This document shows, piece by piece, positions 34,709-43,760 of a stretch of DNA of 64,000 nt. A model generated the notes under the pieces. That model was not told the DNA's origin. It searched no databases and saw only the letters and a program-made list of their open reading frames with translations. This DNA is from JACKBJ01 sp964549495 (GTDB lineage Bacteria; Chloroflexota; Anaerolineae; Epilineales; Epilineaceae). Numbering within the stretch: position 1 is the first letter of the stretch; each line of letters begins with the position of its first letter. The position numbers were made by a program, and so were the translations under genes. The stretch covers positions 25,334 through 89,333 of the forward strand of contig CAZJWJ010000004.1 of the NCBI GenBank assembly GCA_964549495.1. The letters are read 5' to 3'.

Positions 34709-37521
34709 TCGACCTGATCTGGTCGGTGCTGCGCTGGTGGCTGGTCTTGGCCCTCTTGGGCCTGGCCGGGCTGCCCATGGCGCGGCGCCTCCTGGGCAGC
34801 CTGCCCGATCGCGGCCTGGCCTTCGCCCGGCCCATCGGCCTGTTGGCCTGCGGCCTGCTCTACTGGCTGGGCGGCATGGCCGGCATCCTGCCCAACAACC
34901 TCCTCGGCGCCGGCTTGGCGGCCCTGCTGGTGCTGGGCGCCGGCCTGTGGCTGGCGCGCGACGAGGGGCTCGATCCCCGCTCCTGGTGGCAGGAGAACAA
35001 GCGGCTCTTCTTGGGCTACGAGCTGCTCTTCGGCCTGACCTTCCTGCTCTGGGCGCTCTACCGGGCCTTCCATCCCGCCATCGAGACCTCCGGCGGCGAG
35101 AAGTACATGGAGATGGCCTTCATCAGCGGCATCCTCGAGAGCCCGGGCCTGCCGCCGGTGGACCCCTGGCTATCCGGCGGGACCATCAGCTACTACTACT
35201 TCGGCTACCTGATGGCCTCCATCCTGACCCGCCTCTCGATGGTGCCGCGCTTCGAGGCCTTCAACCTGCTGGTGCCGATGACCCTGGGCCTGACCCTGGT
35301 GGCGGCCTGCGGCATCGGCTGGAACCTGGCCCGGCTGGCCGGCGCGGCCCGCCGCGGTGCAGCCTGGCTGACCGGCCTGGCCACCGGCTTGCTACTGGCG
35401 ATCATGGGCAGCCTGGAGGGCTTCCTGGAGTTGGCCTACATTCGTGCCTGGCTGCCGGATCGGTACTTCGACTTCCTGGCGATCAAGAACTTGGGCGTTT
35501 CCAGCCAGGTTTGCGGCGAGTCCAACATCGGCCATGCAGCCGGCGGATGGGTGCCTCAACGCTTCATCTGGTGGTGGCGCGGATCGCGCGTCATCACCGA
35601 CATCGACCCGGCCACCGGCGGCTGCCGCGAGGTCATCCACGAGTTCCCCTTCTTCAGCTTCATGCTGGGCGATGCACATCCGCACGTGCTCACCCTGCCC
35701 TTCGCGCTGCTGGTCCTGGCCCTGGCCCTGGCGGTGCTGGCCGGCGGTTTCGACCTGGAACGCGAACGACAGCTCTTGAGCCCGCGCTTCTTGGCCTTGC
35801 CGGTAGCGGTGGGCGCTTTGGGCTTCCTCAATACTTGGGACCTGCCCACCTACGGCTTCGTGTTGGTCTGCGCCTGGTTCCTGCGCGGCCTGGCCATTCC
35901 GGCCGCGGAGCTGCCCTTCGAGGACGATGCCTTCAATCGCGCCAGCCTGCTGCTCGGCGGGCTGGGCCTGGGCGCCTTCGGTTGGCGAGCCTCCACCGGC
36001 CTGCTGGGCGCCTTGCGGGACCTGCCGCCCGAGTCGCTGACGGCCGGCTCGAAGGCGCTGGTGGCCCTGGCCGCGGTCCTCGCCGGCGGCATGCTGATCC
36101 AGTCGCTGCAGATGGCCTGGCGCGGCGGTCAGGCCTGGGCCGGCCGGCTGCTCGACGGCCTGCGCTTCGCGGTCTGGTTGGGTGCGCTGTCCATCCTCTT
36201 CTACCTGCCCTTCTACCTGAGCTTCAGCAGCCAGGCATCGGGCTTCGGCCTGGTCGACGTGCGCAGCCGGCTGGCCCAGTGGTTGGTGCACTTCGGCCCG
36301 CTGGTCTGGCTTGCCTTCGGCCTGGTGGCCTGGCAGCTGGCCCGCCTCCAAGGCTCGGGTCGGGGCCTGTCGCGCCCGGCGCTGTGGATCGCGGCGCCCT
36401 TCGGTCTGGTGGCGCTGGTCGCCCTGTGGCTGACGGCTTGGACCGCGCTGGTCTTGGCCATCGGCTGCGGCCTGGCCGGTGCCCTGGCCCTGCAGCGGGT
36501 CTGGTCCGCCACCGAAGGGATCCGCGAGCTGGATCTGGCGCGTGCCTCGGAGGCATCCGAAGCGGAAGCGGAGCCGGTAGAGGAAGACGCGGTGGATGCC
36601 ACGTTCGAAGCCACGGTGGATGCCACCGGGACGGAGCAGCCCGCGGTCGCCTCGACCACCGTGACCACCGTGACCACCGGAGCGTCGGAATCGACCACCG
36701 GGGCGGAGTCCGGGCTCAGCGGGTTCCCGCCGGCCCCGCGCCTGCCCGGCCCGACCGTCGCGGCCAGCTTCGCGCTGCTCTGCCTGGCCGTCGGGCTCCT
36801 GATGCCCCTAGGTACCGAATTCGTCTTCCTGCGCGATCTCTTCGGCAGCCGGATGAACTCGATCTTCAAGCTCTACTATCAGGCATGGACGCTGCTGGCG
36901 GTGGGCGGGGGCTATGCCGCCTTCGCGCTATGGCGCGGGCTGCGCCCGCCGGCCCGCTGGGCCTGGGCCCTGCCGACGGCCCTGCTGGTCGCCGGCGGCT
37001 TGGTCTTCACGCTGATGGCGGTGCATACGCGGACCAGCGGCTTCTCGGCCCCGCAGGGCCTGAGCCTGGACGGCTTGCGCTGGTGGGTCGATACGCATCC
37101 GGCGGATCTGGAGGTCGCGGCTTGGCTGCAGGCGCACACGCCGCGCGGCACGGTGATCCTGGAGGCCCACGCGCCCGGCGGCTACAGCCACAACGGACGC
37201 ATCGCGATGGCCTCGGGCCGGCCGGCCGTCCTGGGCTGGTCCGGACATCAGCATCAATGGCGCGGCAGCCAGGCCCTGGGCATGCTGGGGGAGCGCCAAG
37301 GCGATATCGAGGCCCTCTACGGACCCATCAACGACGAGCGGGCCCGCCAGCTCCTGAACGAATACCGGGTCGACTACGCCGTCATCGGCGTGACCGAGCG
37401 CGGCATGGGCTTCTACGACCCATCCGCCGAGGACCGATTCGCGCGCATGTGGACGCGCGTTTTCACATCCAGCGACGGGCAGGCCCACATCTACGCCCGC
37501 CGCGCCGATACCAGCAATTGA
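34705..37521 (+). CDS. YYY (DUF2298) family membrane protein
   Basis: 938 residues; the start is within ATGA of the previous gene. About 18-20 hydrophobic segments. The diagnostic motif SYYYFGYLMAS is near residue 160, preceded by SGGEKYMEMAF and DPWLSGG as in the family. An acidic Ser/Thr/Glu-rich loop (residues about 612-672, with a TTVTTVTTG run) is inserted late. The exported C-terminal part carries APGGYSHNGRIAMASG and GWSGHQHQWR, a pattern seen in YYY and oligosaccharyltransferase-like proteins. Paralogous to the C-terminal half of the preceding fusion. Exact activity is not known; glycan transfer is inferred from context. Confidence 0.85.
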   Translation: MIDLIWSVLRWWLVLALLGLAGLPMARRLLGSLPDRGLAFARPIGLLACGLLYWLGGMAGILPNNLLGAGLAALLVLGAGLWLARDEGLDPRSWWQENKRLFLGYELLFGLTFLLWALYRAFHPAIETSGGEKYMEMAFISGILESPGLPPVDPWLSGGTISYYYFGYLMASILTRLSMVPRFEAFNLLVPMTLGLTLVAACGIGWNLARLAGAARRGAAWLTGLATGLLLAIMGSLEGFLELAYIRAWLPDRYFDFLAIKNLGVSSQVCGESNIGHAAGGWVPQRFIWWWRGSRVITDIDPATGGCREVIHEFPFFSFMLGDAHPHVLTLPFALLVLALALAVLAGGFDLERERQLLSPRFLALPVAVGALGFLNTWDLPTYGFVLVCAWFLRGLAIPAAELPFEDDAFNRASLLLGGLGLGAFGWRASTGLLGALRDLPPESLTAGSKALVALAAVLAGGMLIQSLQMAWRGGQAWAGRLLDGLRFAVWLGALSILFYLPFYLSFSSQASGFGLVDVRSRLAQWLVHFGPLVWLAFGLVAWQLARLQGSGRGLSRPALWIAAPFGLVALVALWLTAWTALVLAIGCGLAGALALQRVWSATEGIRELDLARASEASEAEAEPVEEDAVDATFEATVDATGTEQPAVASTTVTTVTTGASESTTGAESGLSGFPPAPRLPGPTVAASFALLCLAVGLLMPLGTEFVFLRDLFGSRMNSIFKLYYQAWTLLAVGGGYAAFALWRGLRPPARWAWALPTALLVAGGLVFTLMAVHTRTSGFSAPQGLSLDGLRWWVDTHPADLEVAAWLQAHTPRGTVILEAHAPGGYSHNGRIAMASGRPAVLGWSGHQHQWRGSQALGMLGERQGDIEALYGPINDERARQLLNEYRVDYAVIGVTERGMGFYDPSAEDRFARMWTRVFTSSDGQAHIYARRADTSN

Positions 37522-37534
37522 CGAGGATCCTGCC

Positions 37535-40500
37535 ATGACTGAGAGCATAGCCGCGAGCGAGAACCGGCAAGGGCTGCTGGACACCACGACGCGCTTCACC
37601 TGGGAGACCATCAGCTGGATCATCCTGCTGATCGGCGCGCTGGCCCTGCGGGTCTACGAGTTGGGCCACCGGGTGATGAGCCACGACGAGAGCCTGCACA
37701 CCTACTACTCCTGGAAGCTCTACGACCACGGAGAGTACGTCCACGACCCGATGATGCACGGCCCACTGCTCTTCCACGGCACCGCGGCCATGTACTGGAT
37801 CTTCGGCGACAACGACTTCGCGGCGCGCATGTTCTCCGTGCTGCTCGGCATGCTCCTGGTAGCCAGCCCGCTGCTGTTGCGGCGCTGGCTGGGACCGGTC
37901 GGCGCGCTGTTGGCCGGCCTGATGCTGACCATCTCGCCCAACATCCTCTACTACACGCGCTACATCCGGCACGACATCCACGTCGAGCTCTTCACGGTCC
38001 TCATGTTCGTCGGCTTCATCCGCTACCTGCAAGATCGTCGCGGTCGCTGGATCATCCTGGCCTTCTCGGCGGCGGCCTTGGCCATCTCCTCGGCCGAGAT
38101 GGCCTACATCAACGGCTTCGTGCTGGTCAGCTTCATCGTCCTGGCGCTGCTGGTCGAACGCCTGCGACCGGCCTTCACCGAGCGCCTCTCCCTGCTCCTC
38201 GGCGGCGTGGGCCTGGGCCTCTTGGTCTTTGGCTACCTGGCCGTCAAGGGCCTGCTCAACGCCTGGTTCCCGGGCCTGCCCGACTTCACCCAGGCGCCCT
38301 TCAAGGAGATCGAGCAGGCCGGTATCCTCTTCGGCGGCCTGCTGATGATCTACGCCGGGATCACCAGCTTGCTGGCGCCCCTGCGCATCCCGCCCGAGGA
38401 GGATCCCGAGTTCGACGACGACGCGACGGCCGGCGCAGAGCTCCCCGCGGACGGGTTCGACGCGGATGACCTCGTCGAGGACCTCGATGCCGCGGAAGAC
38501 CACCTCCAAGCCGACGATGAAGGCGAGGCCCTGCAGCCGGTCGGCCGACCTGCTCGTGCATCTCGCCGCTCGAGCCGCCTCTCCGATCTGCTCTTCGGCC
38601 GCAGCAGCGGCTGGCTGACCCTGGGCGGGCTCGTGCTCCTGGCCCTGGGCGCGTGGCGCTTCCAGGTCGGCGCCTGCTTGAGCGACGCGCCCATGCAGGA
38701 CCTGCTGCTGGGCATGCAGGCCTGCAAGCTGGCCGCCGGACTCCTGGCCGCCGGCGGCGTGATCGCGGTCTACGGGCTTCTGGGCTGGCTGCTCCAGGAT
38801 GCCGAGGAACGGGGTCTGGCGCAGGCCATCGCCCGCGCGCCCGTCGAGAGCCTGGTCTTGGCCGTCGTCCTGGCCTTTGCCATCTACACCTTGCTCTACA
38901 CCACCTTCTTCACCAACACCCCCGGCTTCAACGGGTTGGTGCGCTCCATCCAGTACTGGATCGAACAGCACGGGGTCGTGCGCGGCGATCAGCCCTTCTA
39001 CTACTACGCCCTGCTGAATCCGCTCTACGAGTTCCTGCCCTTCAGCTTCGCCCTGGCGGCGGCGGTGGTCTACTTGCGCCGGCCGGCCCTGCGCGTCTGG
39101 CGCGGCTCGGGCGGCGAATTGGGCAGCGAGCCCACCCTGGCCTCGGCCTACTTCCTACCCGGGCTCTTGGCCTGGGCGGCCGGCGTCTTCTGGATCTACT
39201 CCTGGGCCGGCGAGAAGATGCCCTGGCTGGTCACCCACCTGGTGGTGCCCCAGATCTTCCTGGCCGCACGCCTGCTGGCCGACACCATCGAGGTCATCGA
39301 TTGGGCTGCGCTGCGCGACAAGGTCTGGTCGCTGGCCGGGCTGTGGCTGCTGGTCTTCGTGCTGGCGGCGGTGCAGACCGAGCGCATGCTCTACAGCGAC
39401 GCCGGCTGGCCGCTCCTGGTCCTGATCCTGACCCTGGGCATCGCGGCCTGGATCCTCTGGCGCGCCCGCGCGCTCTGGGAGACGGGCCGGCAGACCGAGC
39501 TGGTCTTCTTCGTGGCCCTGATCATCCTGCTCTTGCTCTTCGGTCAATGGGCCGGCGGCCTCTTCAACGGCATCTGGGCCGCCATCCGGAGCCTGCCGAC
39601 CGCCATCGCCGGCCTGGGCGGCCCCGGCCTGGCCCAGGGCATCCTCGGTCTGGCCTTGCTGGCGGCCGCCATCTGGGGTCTCTTGCGCGTGGCCGGCGAC
39701 CTGCCGCGCTTCCACCTGCGCCTCTTGGGCGCGACGGTCTTGGCCGCGCTGCTCTTGGTCACCAACGTCTTCGTCTCCCTGCGCGCCAACTTCGTCAACG
39801 ACGAGCTGGCCACCGAGTACATGGTCTACGCCCACGCCACCGACGAGGGCAACGTGGTGCTCGAGCGGCTGGAGGCCCTGGACGAGGCCACGCCGGACCG
39901 CGACCTGGTGGTCGGCTACGACAACGAGGTCAGCTGGCCCTATACCTGGTACTTCCGGACCAGCCAGTGGCCGGGCGCGCGCTACCTGGGCGAGAAGCCC
40001 TCGGGCACGGCCCAGCTGCGCGAATTGGACGTGGTCTTGGTCGGCTCGCCCAACTACGGCAACTTCGAGGACTACCTGCTCTCCGACTTCAACGGCTACG
40101 AGTACGATCGCATGTGGTGGCCCAACGAGGGCTACAAGGGCTACAGCCTGGATCGAGAGAGCTTGCGCCGCCTGGTCGATACGCTCGAGACGCCCGAGAC
40201 CCGGCGCAACATCCTGGACATCGTGGTCCGTCGCGAGTACCGCCAGGATCCGAACCTGCCGGCCGGCGGTGACAACGAGAAGTCGCTGGACAACTGGTTC
40301 CACCACGCCAAGATGAAGATGTGGGTCCGCAAGACCATCGACGACGGCGCCGCCGGCGTCGCTTCCGGTCCGCAGGACGCGCCGCCCACCGCCACCCCGG
40401 TCACGGCCGACCTGCTCGAACTGGAGGTCGAGGCGCGACTGGATCGCGGCACCGCCGGCCAGCCCATCCTGGCGCCCAAGGGCATCGCCCTGGACGCCGA

Positions 40501-41581
40501 GAGCCGGCTATACGCGATCGATCACGAGAACGCGCGCGTGCAGATCTTCGACGCGGAAGGCGAGCCGGCCGGCACCCTAGCCGATGGCGAGCTGCGCGAT
40601 GACTCCGGCGCACCCAGCGCCTGGGGGGTTGGCGTCTCGGCCGACGGCAGCACGGTCTACATCGCCGACACCTGGAACCACCGGGTGCTCAAGTACGTCG
40701 ACGGCGAGCTGGAGACCGAATGGGGCGAGTTCGGCCAGCCGCCGGCTCCCGACCAGGCGCTCGAATTGATGTACGGTCCGCGCGACATCGCGGTCGACGC
40801 CGATGGCCTGGTCTACGTGGCCGACACCGGCAACAAACGCATCAGCATCTTCGAACCGGATGGCAGGCCCGTCGGCGGCTTCGGCGGTGGCGGCCTGGCG
40901 GTGGGCAACTTCGACGAGCCCAGCTCGGTGGCCATCGATCCGGAGACGGGCGACATCTACGTGGCCGATCTGTGGAACATGCGCGTCCAGGTCTTCGACG
41001 CCAGCCGCAACCCCATCCGCCAATGGGCGGTGGACGGCTGGACCAGCCTCGACGCCCAGCACAAGGCCTACATCGCGGTGCATCCGGCCGGCTTCGTGAT
41101 CTTCTCCGATCCCGAGAAGTCGCGCGTTTGGCTCTACAGCCGCCAGGGCGAGCCCCTGGGCCTGATGAGCCTGCCGACCGACGACGTCGGCCTGCAGATG
41201 CCGATCGGTGTGGCCTTCGGGTCCGATGGCCAGATCTACGTGGCCTCCTCGGGCGGCAACATGGTCACCCGCTACGCTCCGCCGCCGGTCATCGCCGAGG
41301 CCCTCGGCGCAGGGGGCGATGGGGGCGACGAGGCCGAGGTCGACGACGCCGAAGGGACGGATGAGGTCGATGCGGAAGGCTCGGACGCCGACGCTCCGGA
41401 GGACGCGGCTGGTGACGAGGCCGGCGAGGACGCGACCGGCGAGGATGACGCGAGCCCCGAGCCGTCCGAGGACGAGGAGGCCGGAGGGACTGCCGACGAC
41501 TCGGCCGAGGACGAGGCGGCCGGATCCGAGAACCCGGACGGAGGGGCCGAGGACTCGGGCGCCGACGACTCGGGCGGCTAG
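37535..41581 (+). CDS. Agl23-like glycosylation membrane protein fused to an NHL propeller
   Basis: 1,348 residues. Residues about 25-960 resemble the Agl23 family (flippase activity-associated protein of archaeal and Chloroflexota glycosylation loci), with the acidic loop MSHDESLHTYYSW near residue 48 and HDPMMHGPLLFHG. An acidic loop lies at about 286-345. Residues about 965-1255 are NHL repeats (VSADGSTVYIADTWNHRVL, YVADTGNKRISIF), forming a propeller on the outer face. The last 90 residues are almost entirely Asp/Glu/Ala/Gly. It starts 13 nt after the YYY gene and is the last gene of the operon. The propeller may bind the glycan or protein acceptor; this is inferred. Confidence 0.83.
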   Translation: MTESIAASENRQGLLDTTTRFTWETISWIILLIGALALRVYELGHRVMSHDESLHTYYSWKLYDHGEYVHDPMMHGPLLFHGTAAMYWIFGDNDFAARMFSVLLGMLLVASPLLLRRWLGPVGALLAGLMLTISPNILYYTRYIRHDIHVELFTVLMFVGFIRYLQDRRGRWIILAFSAAALAISSAEMAYINGFVLVSFIVLALLVERLRPAFTERLSLLLGGVGLGLLVFGYLAVKGLLNAWFPGLPDFTQAPFKEIEQAGILFGGLLMIYAGITSLLAPLRIPPEEDPEFDDDATAGAELPADGFDADDLVEDLDAAEDHLQADDEGEALQPVGRPARASRRSSRLSDLLFGRSSGWLTLGGLVLLALGAWRFQVGACLSDAPMQDLLLGMQACKLAAGLLAAGGVIAVYGLLGWLLQDAEERGLAQAIARAPVESLVLAVVLAFAIYTLLYTTFFTNTPGFNGLVRSIQYWIEQHGVVRGDQPFYYYALLNPLYEFLPFSFALAAAVVYLRRPALRVWRGSGGELGSEPTLASAYFLPGLLAWAAGVFWIYSWAGEKMPWLVTHLVVPQIFLAARLLADTIEVIDWAALRDKVWSLAGLWLLVFVLAAVQTERMLYSDAGWPLLVLILTLGIAAWILWRARALWETGRQTELVFFVALIILLLLFGQWAGGLFNGIWAAIRSLPTAIAGLGGPGLAQGILGLALLAAAIWGLLRVAGDLPRFHLRLLGATVLAALLLVTNVFVSLRANFVNDELATEYMVYAHATDEGNVVLERLEALDEATPDRDLVVGYDNEVSWPYTWYFRTSQWPGARYLGEKPSGTAQLRELDVVLVGSPNYGNFEDYLLSDFNGYEYDRMWWPNEGYKGYSLDRESLRRLVDTLETPETRRNILDIVVRREYRQDPNLPAGGDNEKSLDNWFHHAKMKMWVRKTIDDGAAGVASGPQDAPPTATPVTADLLELEVEARLDRGTAGQPILAPKGIALDAESRLYAIDHENARVQIFDAEGEPAGTLADGELRDDSGAPSAWGVGVSADGSTVYIADTWNHRVLKYVDGELETEWGEFGQPPAPDQALELMYGPRDIAVDADGLVYVADTGNKRISIFEPDGRPVGGFGGGGLAVGNFDEPSSVAIDPETGDIYVADLWNMRVQVFDASRNPIRQWAVDGWTSLDAQHKAYIAVHPAGFVIFSDPEKSRVWLYSRQGEPLGLMSLPTDDVGLQMPIGVAFGSDGQIYVASSGGNMVTRYAPPPVIAEALGAGGDGGDEAEVDDAEGTDEVDAEGSDADAPEDAAGDEAGEDATGEDDASPEPSEDEEAGGTADDSAEDEAAGSENPDGGAEDSGADDSGG

Positions 41582-41638
41582 CGGCGCGCTGCCGCGCCGG
41601 GACCGCCGCGCGGCGGCGTGTTATAAGGACCGATGGTC

Positions 41639-41675
41639 GGGTGGCGGGCTGCTCGAGCCCGCCACCCTCTCTTTT
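41639..41675 (+). terminator. Strong intrinsic terminator between the glycosylation operon and sucC
   Basis: A perfect 12-bp GC-rich stem (41639-41650 with 41656-41667), 5-nt loop, then TCTCTTTT. It ends the operon finishing at 41581. A -10-like TATAAG (41622-41627) lies just upstream of the hairpin, so it could also act as an attenuator in a sucC leader; GGAG then precedes the sucC ATG. Confidence 0.85.
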
Positions 41676-41708
41676 CGTCTCGACATCGAACCTTCAGCTG
41701 GAGCTTTC

Positions 41709-42848
41709 ATGAATATCCACGAGTACCAGGCCAAGCGCTTGTTTGGCCAATACGGCATCCCCGTGCCGGAGGGCCAGGTGGCGACTACCGCGGCCGAGGC
41801 GCGGGGCATCGCCGAGCAGATGGGCGGCCGCGTGGTCGTCAAGGCCCAGGTCCATACCGGAGGCCGCGGCAAGGCCGGCGGCGTCAAGCTGGCCGGTAGC
41901 CCGGTCGAGGCCGAGTCGGTGGCCGGCCAGATCCTGGGCATGGACATCAAGGGACACACCGTGCGCCAGGTCCTGATCGACCCGGCGGTGCCCATCGCCA
42001 GCGAGATCTACCTGGGCGTGGTCCTCGATCGCGCCCGGCGCAAGGCGGTCGTCATGGCCTCCAGCGAGGGCGGCGTCGACATCGAGGAGGTGGCGGCGAC
42101 GAATCCCGAGGCCATCGTCAAGGTGGCGGTCGATCCCCTGATCGGACTGCGGCCCTTCCAGCAGCGGCAGCTGATCGCGGGCGTCGGGCTCTCCGGCGAC
42201 CAGGCCAAGCAGTTCGGCCGCATCTGCGGCCAGCTGGTCGAGGCCTTCGGCGAGATGGACGCGACCCTGGCCGAGATCAACCCGCTGGTGGTCCTGGAGG
42301 ACGGGCGCCTCTTGGCCATCGACGGCAAGGTCAACCTGGACGACAGCGCGGCCTTCCGACATGCCGAATGGGCCGAGCTGCGCGATCCGGCAGAAGAGAC
42401 CGAGGTCGAGCGCCTGGCCCGCGAGGCCGGCTTGAGCTACGTCGATTTGGACGGGGCCATCGGCTGCATGGTCAACGGCGCCGGGCTGGCCATGGCCACC
42501 ATGGACGTGATCAAGCTCTGCGGCGGCTCGCCGGCCAACTTCCTGGACATCGGCGGCGGGGCCCAGTCCGACAAGGTGGCCACCGCCATGCGCTTGATCC
42601 TGTCCGACGATCGGGTCAAGAGCGTGCTGATCAACATCTTCGGCGGCATCACCCGCGGCGACGAGGTGGCCCGGGGCATCGTCGAGGCGCTGTCGAGCCT
42701 GGACACCGAGGTGCCCTTCGTGGTGCGCATCGTCGGCACGAATGCCGAGGAGGGCCGCGCCATCCTGGCCGGCGCCGAGATGCAGACCGCCGAGACGCTC
42801 TACGACGCCGCACAAAAGGCCGTGGCCGCGGCCGGGGGGAGCAACTGA
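41709..42848 (+). CDS. sucC: Succinyl-CoA synthetase, beta subunit
   Basis: 379 residues, the family length. Starts MNIHEYQAKRLFGQYGIPVP, the typical ATP-grasp N-terminus. The nucleotide-binding region KAQVHTGGRGKAGGVK, the AEINPLVV magnesium site and the C-terminal flavodoxin-like domain (NFLDIGGGA, NIFGGITRGD) are complete. With SucD it interconverts succinyl-CoA and succinate with nucleotide phosphorylation in the TCA cycle. GGAG lies 7 nt before the ATG. Confidence 0.97.
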   Translation: MNIHEYQAKRLFGQYGIPVPEGQVATTAAEARGIAEQMGGRVVVKAQVHTGGRGKAGGVKLAGSPVEAESVAGQILGMDIKGHTVRQVLIDPAVPIASEIYLGVVLDRARRKAVVMASSEGGVDIEEVAATNPEAIVKVAVDPLIGLRPFQQRQLIAGVGLSGDQAKQFGRICGQLVEAFGEMDATLAEINPLVVLEDGRLLAIDGKVNLDDSAAFRHAEWAELRDPAEETEVERLAREAGLSYVDLDGAIGCMVNGAGLAMATMDVIKLCGGSPANFLDIGGGAQSDKVATAMRLILSDDRVKSVLINIFGGITRGDEVARGIVEALSSLDTEVPFVVRIVGTNAEEGRAILAGAEMQTAETLYDAAQKAVAAAGGSN

Positions 42849-42849
42849 G

Positions 42850-43719
42850 ATGAGCATCCTGGTCGACAAGGACACGCGCCTCTTGGTGCAGGGCATCACC
42901 GGACGCGAAGGCGCCTTCCACACGGGACAGATGATCGAATACGGCACGCAGGTGGTGGCCGGCGTGACGCCCGGCAAGGGCGGCGAGCGCGAGCAGGGTG
43001 TGCCGGTCTACGACACGGTGCGGCAGGCGGTGGACGCGACCGGCGCGACGGCCAGCATCATCTACGTGCCGGCGCGCTTCACGGCCGACGCGGTGTTGGA
43101 GGCGGCCGACGCGGGGCTGGACCCCATCATCACCATCACCGAGGGCGTGCCGGTGCGCGACATGCTGGTGGTGACCAACTACCTCTTGGCCAAGGGCATC
43201 ACCATGATCGGGCCCAACTGCCCCGGGCTGATCACGCCCGGCGAGGCCAAGGTCGGCATCATCCCCGGCAACATCGTCAAGCCCGGTCCGGTGGGCGTGG
43301 TCAGCCGCTCGGGCACCCTGACCTACGAGGTGCTCTACGCCCTGACCGAGCGCGGCATCGGTCAGTCGACGGCGGTGGGCATCGGCGGCGACCCGGTGCA
43401 GGGCACCAAGTTCGTCGACGTCCTGCGCCGCTTCGAGGAGGATCCGGCCACCGAGGCCATCGTGATGATCGGCGAGATCGGCGGCACGGACGAGGAGGCG
43501 GCGGCTGACTACGTGGCCCGGCACGTGAGCAAGCCGGTGGTCGGCTTCATCGCCGGCCAGACGGCGCCGCCCGGCAAGCGCATGGGGCACGCCGGGGCCA
43601 TCATCTCGGGCGGCAAGGGCACGGCGGCCGACAAGATCGCCGCCTTCCAGGCCGCCGGCATCGAGGTGGCCCGCCACCCGGACGAGATCGCGGAGCTGGT
43701 CGAGGGCCGGCTGAGCTGA
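42850..43719 (+). CDS. sucD: Succinyl-CoA synthetase, alpha subunit
   Basis: 289 residues, starting one base after the sucC stop, so coupled to it. The CoA-binding Rossmann domain (LVQGITGREGAFHT) and the catalytic domain are complete. The phosphorylated His is H247 in MGHAGAIISGGKG. GPNCPGLITPGEAKVGI is the conserved alpha-subunit loop. Forms the alpha-beta enzyme with SucC. Confidence 0.97.
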   Translation: MSILVDKDTRLLVQGITGREGAFHTGQMIEYGTQVVAGVTPGKGGEREQGVPVYDTVRQAVDATGATASIIYVPARFTADAVLEAADAGLDPIITITEGVPVRDMLVVTNYLLAKGITMIGPNCPGLITPGEAKVGIIPGNIVKPGPVGVVSRSGTLTYEVLYALTERGIGQSTAVGIGGDPVQGTKFVDVLRRFEEDPATEAIVMIGEIGGTDEEAAADYVARHVSKPVVGFIAGQTAPPGKRMGHAGAIISGGKGTAADKIAAFQAAGIEVARHPDEIAELVEGRLS

Positions 43720-43760
43720 GCCTTCGGCCGACGAGCCGAGGACTCGTCTCCCCAAGCGGC

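Noticed and set aside
35392..36351. Minus-strand frame inside the YYY gene
   Set aside because: Gln/Gly/Ala-rich antisense shadow without start signal or motif.
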